This document shows positions 33,337-42,300 of a stretch of 64,000 bases of DNA, one piece after another. The notes beneath the pieces were generated by a model, which saw nothing but the letters and a program-made list of their open reading frames with translations, searched no databases and was not told the DNA's origin. This DNA is from Heterocephalus glaber. Its lineage: Eukaryota > Chordata > Mammalia > Rodentia > Bathyergidae. The translations under genes and the position numbers were made by a program. The DNA is taken from positions 4,377,961 to 4,441,960 of the forward strand of contig NW_004624795.1 of the NCBI RefSeq assembly GCF_000247695.1. Reading direction: 5' to 3'. Position 1 is the first letter of the stretch; each line of letters opens with the position of its first letter.

Positions 33337-36300
33337 GTCAGGACTTGGGGGTGGCTGTGGGGGTGCGTGTGTGGGGTGGGGTGGCAGGGACTACTGCGGT
33401 TCCAGCAGGTATCCGCAGGTCCAGAGGAGGGACTGGGGCAGCTGCTTTGGGGCAAAATCAGAGCCCAGCAGCCACTTAGGAGGGACCAGCTTTGGAGCTG
33501 TGAGTCCTACTGGAGGGTGGAGGCAGAGCTGGGGACTTGGGGGACATGGGTGGGGAGCTGCCTGCAGCCTTCCTGAAGACCTTCCCTTTTTCCCGTCCCG
33601 CTGAAGTACCCGCTAATCAGTGACTTCGGAGAGGAGCATGGCTTCTCTCTGTACGAAATCAAGGATGGCTCCCTGCTGGAGGTGGAGAAGGTCAACCTGC
33701 AGCAGAGGCTCAACCAGTTCCAGCACGAGGTGAGCCCTGGAACACCCAGCTCCCGCTGCAGCCCATGGCTGGGACCCTAGCCTCACCCCCCAGCTTCTGC
33801 CTCTGTGGCCCACTGATCTGAGGTGGCCACCATGCCAGGATCAGCTCATCCTGCCCCTCCACAGGGTGCTGGGAGCAGGGTGGCCGGGCAGGATGGGTGT
33901 GACCCCGGGGTGCCCGTCTCGGCCCACACAGTTGCAGAAGAACAAGGAGCAGGAAGAACAGCTGGGGGAGATGATCCAGGCTTACGAGAAGCTCTGCGTG
34001 GAGAAGAGTGACCTAGAGACAGAGCTGGGGGAGATGGTGAGGGGCCAGGAGGGCTGCCAGGCCCCTTGGTGTCCTGCACCCATGTGTTCCGCATGTCGGC
34101 CCTCCAACCTCGGGACCCCACCTGTCACACCCCACTTGCTGTGTGCACGCCACTTGTGTGCACGTGTCCCCTCGAGTGCCCACTTGGTCTTGCAGTTGGT
34201 GCTGTGTGTGTCACCCTGGCAGCGGGCGACTGCACCGGAGACACTGAGCGAGCGAGTGTGTGTCCCTCTACCTGCCTGGGAGGTGCTGGGGGTGGGGCAG
34301 AGGCCGCCAGCAGTGTCCGTGGCTGCTGCAGTGGGGTGGGTCTCGGCAGGTGCGTGAGTCGGCTTCTCACTCGGCCACACGTGGGAACAGTGGGCCAGCA
34401 CCAGGATGGGGAGACGTGGTCTCTGCCAACTCTGAGCTGTGACCCTGGTCAAGTCACTTAGCTTCCATCCCATCTCTGAAAAGCGGAGGAAAGCCAACAG
34501 CCTGGCTGAGCTGCGGGAGGGTATGGGGCCTTGGTGTAAGGGCGCTGTGCTTTACTATGGTCTGCATTGCAGTGACTGGGAGAGGTGGCGTCGAACCCAG
34601 GGCTGCTGGGAGTGGGAGCGTGGGGTGTGTGGAGGGTGACAACTGTGCAGACGTGGGGATTCCTGGCTCTGGGAGCCTGCAGGGGCTCCCCGGCCCCATG
34701 CAGACTCAGCCCTGGGCCTCCTCCCGCAGCGAGCCCTGGTGGAGACCCACCTGCGGCAGATCTGTGGCTTGGAGCAGCAGTTGCGGCAGCAGCAAGGCCT
34801 CCGGGATGCAGCCTTCCCCAGCCTGAGCCCCCCGCCAGCCCCCGCCCCGCCCTGCACCGACCTGGACCTGCACTACCTGGCTCTGAGAGGGGGTTCCGCC
34901 GTGGGTCACGGTGAGATCTCAGCGACCGACTTCCCCATGCCGGGTCCCCAAGCCTGACCCCCATGGCAACGCCATGGGACACTTCTTGCTCACCTAAGAC
35001 CCCACTGTCATATCTTAAACGTTTCCCATAATCACTCGATCCCAGTTCCCAAACCTCAACCACTCACCCTAATGCCCCCACCGACGTCCCTCTCCACCGA
35101 GGCCGTTCCCAGCAGTGTCTGGCCAGCACGTTGCAGTTCTCGGGTGTGCTGCCAGCAGAGGGCGCCCCCACCCAGCGTGCGGGGCGTCTCGGGCTGTGAT
35201 TAGGAGAGGCCCGAGGATGCTTTAGACTCCCGGCGGCCCTGGATGGCTTACTGAAGCCTCCAGCAGGCAGCCCGCCCTTCCCCTCCGCGCCCCCCTCTCC
35301 GTGCTGCGGCCCCCACCCGGCCCGCTCACGTTGTCCTGCCCCACAGCGGCCTGGCCAGGTCCCGCGCCGAGTGTGAGCGAGCTGGAGCTGCGGCGGCTGG
35401 AGGAGGCGCTGGAGGCGGCCCAGGGGGAGGCGCGGGGGGCTCAGCTCCGCGAGGAGCAGCTGCAGGCCGAGTGCGAGCGGCTGCAGGGGGAGCTGAAGCA
35501 GCTGCAGGAGACGCGGGCACAGGTACCGCGGCGCGCAGCGGCCCTCGGAGTCCGGGTTGCGCCCGTGGTGGAGAGGACTCACCTCTCCCTCCTCCCCGTA
35601 GGACCTGGCCTCCAACCAGTCAGAGCGGGACGTGGCCTGGGTGAAGAGACTTGGCGACGATCAGTAAGTCACACCTGTAACCCTGGCCCCTTGACCTCTT
35701 TTCCTGTTTCTTTTGTATTTTTTTTGAGACAGGGTCTCAGTGTGTAGCCCAGGCTGGCCTTGAACTCGGTCATCCCAGCCTCCAAAGTGCTGTGATGACA
35801 GGTGTGCACCGCCACCCTGGCCCCCTCTTAACGGGGCCAGAGGGTCGTATCCAATGTCTCCCTTAGGTTTGCTTTTGTATCTCCACATTATTTGGTTTTG
35901 TTTTTTGAGAAGAGTCTCACTGTGTAGCCCAGGCTGGCCTTGAATTTGGGGTGATCCTCCTGCCTCAGCCTCCCGAGTGCTGGGATTATAAGTGTGTACC
36001 ACGATGGCCAGCAGTCTGCATTATTTTTGTGACCTCTCTTCCCAGGCCTCAAGGGGGTGGTGTCTCGGGGGCTTGTGACTGCTTCTGTCCCAGGAAGGAA
36101 GGATCTTCCTCTGGGACTGTGCCCGCCTCTCCTGAGGTGTTTCGAGGTTTGCTCGGTGGCTTTGCCACTGCAGTCTGTGTCCTCTGGTGAGCTTTGGGGG
36201 CCCCTCTGGGGCTCCACTTTCTGTACCAGGAGCAAGGCTCAGGCAGTTGGGTTTACTGTCCCCTCCTCGTGAGGACAAGGGAGGTGGCCTCGTTCAGGAT

Positions 36301-39300
36301 TTGTTGGGCCTTGTTTGTCATCTCAGAAGGGAGGAACCCGAGGCTTGGAAGCAGGAGGGGCTCCCTTGGGTCACACAGCAGTGGCATAGGGACTGGGATG
36401 CGCCTCGGAATCCTGCAGGAAAGAGGGGCAGCAGGAGGGGAGGGGAGGTGACCTGGGGGCCCCGCACCCGAACTCATCCTCTCCGAATTTCTGAGAAAAG
36501 AGCCCAACCTCCTTCCGCCCAAGTCCTTACCCTGTGAAGGGGCGAGGGGCGCACACACTCCGGGGGGTCTGCATTCACCGGAGGGGGACTGAGGCCTGAA
36601 GGGCAGAGCCTCACCCCATCACAGCGTGCTCAGCGCAGGACCCCGGGCTCCTTCCCAGCAGGCGGCCCCTCATCTTTCTCCCGGCTTCTGGCCACCCAGA
36701 CCCCCTCGCCTCCCGCCCCACTGTGGGGTGAGGGCCTGGGTGGAGCTGTGATAGCTGGGTGAGAACTCAGTTTGTGGGCCTGCTGGGTGGGACCCCTCTG
36801 CTAGGGCACGGGTACCCTTTGCAGAGAGGATCTGCCCTGCCCGGCTGTTCAGAGCCGGGGCGCACACTTTGCCACAGCTCAGGAGTGCCAGCTCACCCCA
36901 GAAGTGATGGGAGGGCCCCGGCAGGGTCAGTGGAGGGGTGCTGGGTCCCCTTGAAGGCTGTGTGCTGGGGGCTATGGGACTGTGTGGCCCGTGCTTGGGG
37001 ACCCAGTGGCCCACGTGGCTTCTCTCAGCAGCCTCTCCCTCCCGCCAAGGCCCCGCACCCAGCCCTTGGGGACCCACAGAGGCCACATCTCTCTCCCCCC
37101 AGGCTGGACGGGTCTCTCGGGCTGAGGCAAATCTCAGTGCCCGCCTGCAGCGGCCTCAGAGTGCGGGAGTTGTCAGGAAGTCCTCCCTCCCCCGTAGTTT
37201 TATTTTCTTATAAACCCAGATCCTTTTGGTAACAGGCTCTTCCTGAGGACTCCCTCTTATCCTCCCACCCTAGGAAGCCTCAGTCACATGTGCCCTCTGG
37301 GCTCCCTGTCCCTGTGTCCCTCTCCCCTTCCCGGCCTCCCTGTGCCTTCCCCAGCCGCTGCCCCAAGGCTGGTAGGGCTTTGACACACGGGGTTTCCCGG
37401 AGTGCCATGCAGGGTGTGGGAGAAGCAGAGAGGACACAGCTCTGAGGCCAGTGTATGCGCATGAAAGGTGCCGCCCGCTGGTCTCAGCTGGGACCCTGGG
37501 GCAGCCTGTTGACTTGGGGAACCCTTGCATCAGTCACCTCATTGCACTGATTGCGCCCCTGAGTCCTGCCCCTGGTGCTGTCCACGCACCAGCGCTGGGT
37601 TTCCCAGCCCCTGGGTGCCAGTGTCCCTTTGCTGAGGATCACTCAGGGGCCAAAGCAAGTGATGAGGCAGGAGGGGCGAAGCCCACCCACTCGGGAGGTG
37701 AGGACCCCAGAGCTAGGCAGCCCACAGCCCCTCCCCTCTTGAGGGGACTTTCTGAGGGCGTGACCGGGGCGGGGGAGTGGAGAGGGGCGCCTTTTGAGGG
37801 GGCAAGGCCTGGGGGGTCCCGGGAGGGGGACCTGGGCCCAGGAGGGAGGGGCTCTTTAGGGAGGGCCCCGGTGAGAAGCTAGGCCCGGGGAGGCAGTGAC
37901 GAGGGGACGGTACCACAGGCCTCTTTCTCCCGGACACGGGGGGCTCGGGGGGCTTGCCGCTGCGGCCTGGCCCTTTTCCGCCCACCCCGCCCTCTCTCCC
38001 CGCCCACAAGCCTCTGCGTGGGCTGCGGTTAGCGGTGGGGCAGAAGTGTGAACTCGAGAGAGAGGATGGAAACTGCTCGGAGGTCAAGGGCAGTGCGAGC
38101 TGGGTCAGGACGGAAGTTGGAGACCCCCGCGTACCCCAAGCTCAGCCTCATGCCCCAGAACCAGCGGGCCCAGGGCCTCCCCCTCCACCCTTCTCACCCT
38201 CCCTACTTCCTTTCTTTCAAGTCTCCTTGGCCTCGTGCTCACAGGAATTAACCCCTGAGCACTTACCCCGCGGGTTCCGGGCTCCTGCGAGCTGGTCTGA
38301 GGGACTGAGGGCTTTGGAACTGTCTTCCACCCTGTACCCGCCACCTACGCTGAGAGCAGCCCTTGCCTGGTTGTCCCCTTAATGGGAAATGCCACATCCT
38401 CCCCTGCTCCCTTTAGGTTTATTTTATTTATTTATTTATTTATTTATTTATTTTTGGAGACAGGGTCTCACTATGTAGCCCCGGCTGGCCTCGAACTCAC
38501 AGTGATCCCCCTGCCTCAGCCTCCGGAGTGCTGGGATGACAGGCATGTGCCACCATGTGCAGCCCTCCCCTCCTTAAACCATGTCTGAAGCTGGTGTCTC
38601 CAATCAGTCTCAAACCCAGCTTCCTCCTCTCCCCACAGTCTCCCAAGTCTCCCGGGGATTCTTTATCTGTACAGCAGGGTCCAAGCAGGTGGGGAGAGGG
38701 ACTTCGTGGTGTTTTCCCGGCCGCCAGGGTCTCCTGCAGGTAGGAGGCTCTTCTTGGAGGGGTGAGCATGTGATTTGTTGAGCAAATCGGATCACTTTGA
38801 AAGTGAAAGGGGTATTATTACCATTACTAATTTCAGTGGGCAACTAGTATGAGCCTAGACAGCCCGGGGCCTGGTTCCCATGCCCCACCATGAGCCCAGG
38901 GAGGCTTCTAGACCCGTGGGCACCCAGCTCTGCTGGAAGCCCAGCACAGGCTGGCAGGAGGCGCCAACTCTGGGGACCTCAACTCTTAGCTGGCGGAGGG
39001 GAGCCGAGGACTCAAGGCGCAAAGGAAGTGGAGGCGCACTGACTTGTTGCAAAGCGACTTCCTCTTCCCCAGCCCGCAACCTCAAGTCCGCTCGCTCCAC
39101 GGCCGGGTGCCTGTGGTCCCCTCCCTGAGGGTCGGGCGGGCGGGAAGGCTGATGATGCTGGGTGTGCCTGTGGGTGGTGGAAAGTTTGACCCCCAAGTTC
39201 CCCCTTGGGGTGAGGCGGCTGGGGCAGCTGGGGGTGGGGGGCAGCTGTGGGCAAAGATGGGAATGCTGGATCCTCTTTCCGTGCAGCTCTGAAACAAACC

Positions 39301-42300
39301 ATGATTCCGGGCAGCTGGGAAGCTGTCATCCTCACCCCAGTCCATCCCTAACTCCATCCCTGCCCTGAAACCTGACCCCGCCCCTGCCCAGCATCTCAGT
39401 CATGGATGAACTGCCAGCCCCATGCCACGTCTCAGGGAGGACCCCGCTTTACACCCTGACCTCAGCCCCTCTGGAGGCCTGATCCTGACCCCTGACCCCG
39501 CCACATCCTCACCAGTCCCAGCAGCTGGCTTGCAGCAGAGAGCAGCCCAGAGGAGGCTCTGAGGTCTCTAACCTTCCTGACCTCAGTTGCTTCATCGGTA
39601 AAGGCAAAGATGATTGTTCTATTCGTTCTCTGAAAGAATGAATGGAAGGCTAAGTCAGGGAGGGAGGGATGACTGGCAGCCAGGGTACCCTCCTTCCTGC
39701 CAGCTCCACCACACTCTGGCTGCCTGCACTCGGGCTGAGGTGCCAAGAGTTTGAATCCTTCTCCGAGCCTCCACCGTGCTGACCTTGAGCCCGCTCTCAG
39801 TGGCTCTGATGTCCACTTCTACACAGTACTCTGGCGCCTTCCCCTCCCCAGGCAAGGCAGGCCTCTCCACCCTCTCCTGGTGCATAGAGCAGGCCGGAGC
39901 TGCAGTCATAGCTCAGCCGCTCTGGGCTTCAGGACTTGGGTTGAGCGACTCAGCCTGTGTGCCTCAGTTTCCTCATCTGTAAAATTGCCGTGATGACTGT
40001 GACAGCATTTCGGGCTTGTGCTCTCATAGATCACCTGAGTGGCATCTGCTGCCGCTCCCCAGACCCTCTGTTCCGAGTTAGATGGCAGAAAAAGCCAGCC
40101 AGCACTCAGGTGTGGGTCAGGAGGCCAGGAAGTGGAGTATGGAGGTGCACATAGGCACGTGTGTGGTGTGGAGTTGAAGTTTTTTCCACTGACTTGGCTG
40201 TGTTTTCTGTGAGTCATGTGTGTCCTTCGCGTATCCCCCCCTTGAGAAGGGGGCAGGTCACAGGAGGTCAGGTCACAGGAGGAGGTCAGGTCTCTGCACC
40301 CTCACGTGGGCCTCACGAGTCTCCATGCGGGCGACCTGGGGCTTTGGGGGCGGCATCTGCTGGAGAGAGGCACCTGGCTGGGGCTCCTTTTTCCCATTTC
40401 CGCTGCACTGCAGGGAGAAACTGGGCGGCTCCTGAGCGGGGGAGCACACAGGGAAAGCTGGGGCCTGCAAACTCCTAGTGGCAGGTGAGATCTTGAGACA
40501 CAGTGTGAAGGCGATGACCTGTATCTGTCACCTGAGATACAGCCCGGAAGGCAGACAGGAGCAGCGGTGGCTGGGGCTGTGGGGGGGGGGTGACATCCAT
40601 CCGTGCCCTGCCCAGAGTCCCCTCCGTCCATCCCCTGACCCTGCCCTCGGGAAGCCCCCCAGGTCCTGCCCTCAGATTGCCCTTGGTCGGAAGGGGGAGG
40701 CTTTCCTGGGGAGTCCCCAGTTTGATGTGGGACACACCAGGATCTCCCAGTCTCACCAGGCGACGCCCACAGACCCATGAGTGTGAGGGTGCATAGGACA
40801 GAGGAAACATGGGCCCCCGCAGTTGGTGGTCCTACGAGGGCTGCCTCACGGAGAGGTAGCTGGTCCCCCAGGCCCCTGTGGGAGTGAGTGGAGGGGCGCT
40901 TCTCCCCCGCCCTCTGGCACTGCCCCAGGATTGGTAAGAGTGCCAGCCAGGGGTGGGGTCGTCACCTGCCCCTCCACACAGCTTCTTCAGCCCCCTAAGC
41001 CCTAGCCTCACTGTGCCCCTCCTCTCCTGCAGGGTCCCACACGTGTGCACACACATGCACACATACATGCACACTCCTCTCACCACACGCCTCCCCCCCC
41101 CCCCGCTCCCTCCACGCATCCTTAGCTGTAGGAGGGGACAGGGTCTAGGGGCTGGAGAACTTGGATTGCACTCTGACCTCCGCCCTGGGGCAGGACGCCC
41201 TTGGGAAGGGATCTACCTGGGGTGACATCTGCTACTGCCCTCCAGCTCTGACTTCCGAAGTTCCAGAGTCCTTTCTGGAGTTGGGGAGACCCAAGGAAGC
41301 CAGAACCCCTGCCTTCAGGGAGGTCCTAGGCTCTGTCCAAGCCCGGCACAGAGGAGAAGGCAGCAGGGCCTGAGGACAGGCAGAGGCTGGGGGTGGGGGG
41401 TGAGCAGTGCTGGCGCGAGCTCTGGACCCAGAGCCGCCCCAGGAGAAAGGACATGGTGAGGTCCCTTGCTGAATCAAACCCATTCCAGCCCTGGGAGGGT
41501 GGGGGCCTGGGAGACCTGAGCAGGAAGACCTGAGGAAGGGAAGGAGGGAGAAAGGAAGTGAAATGGCTCTGCTCATGGCCCCTCTGCTGACCTGCATGGG
41601 CGCTGGCCATTAGCACAGCACTTTAACTCTGCCTTCCAGGAACTTGCAGCACAGTTCCAGAGCAGGCAGCCTTCGGGAGGTAGTGTGGGTGGCAGCCCTG
41701 CAGGTGTTTGGCACAGAGCAGCTCTCCAAGACCCCAGTGGACCTGCTCTCTGGAGTCATACAGCAGGGGTCCTGTGAGATGTGAGGATGAAACCAGGCCA
41801 GAGGCAGCCTTGGGGTGGAGGCAAGAGCCTGGCACAGCCAACTCAGGGTCAGGTTTATCACTTGGCACTTCTGCCAGCCAGGAGCCTGTCTCCACAGCGT
41901 GCCAGGAAAACTCACAGTGACAAACTCAACTGTAAATTCGGTGCAGCTGTCGGATAAACGAACCTGTTTTGTCTTCACGGGCTCTGCACAGACTCGGGGT
42001 ATGTGAACTCATACCTGCAGGAGCTGTGTCCCCGCCACAGACAACACTCAGTGCATCCAAGGGTGCAGGGGCCCCTGGGAATCCCTCTGCTCCCCTATCG
42101 TGGGCCTCCGGCTAGAAACCACTGCCCTGGCCAGAGATTGGTTCTCGGGAGGCAGATGGAGGATGCGTGGAAGAGGTGGTATTTGAGGAAGGCCTATTTA
42201 TTTATTTATTTGTTTATTTATTTATTTATTTTGGTACCACGGATCGAACTCACGACCTTGTGCTTGCAAGGGAGGTGCGGCGCCACTGAGCTAAAGCACC

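Noticed and set aside
37743..37752. NF-kB-like GGGGACTTTC in TBKBP1 intron 6
   Set aside because: Near-consensus but lacks the final CC. A single half-matching decamer is expected by chance in 7 kb of GC-rich intron.
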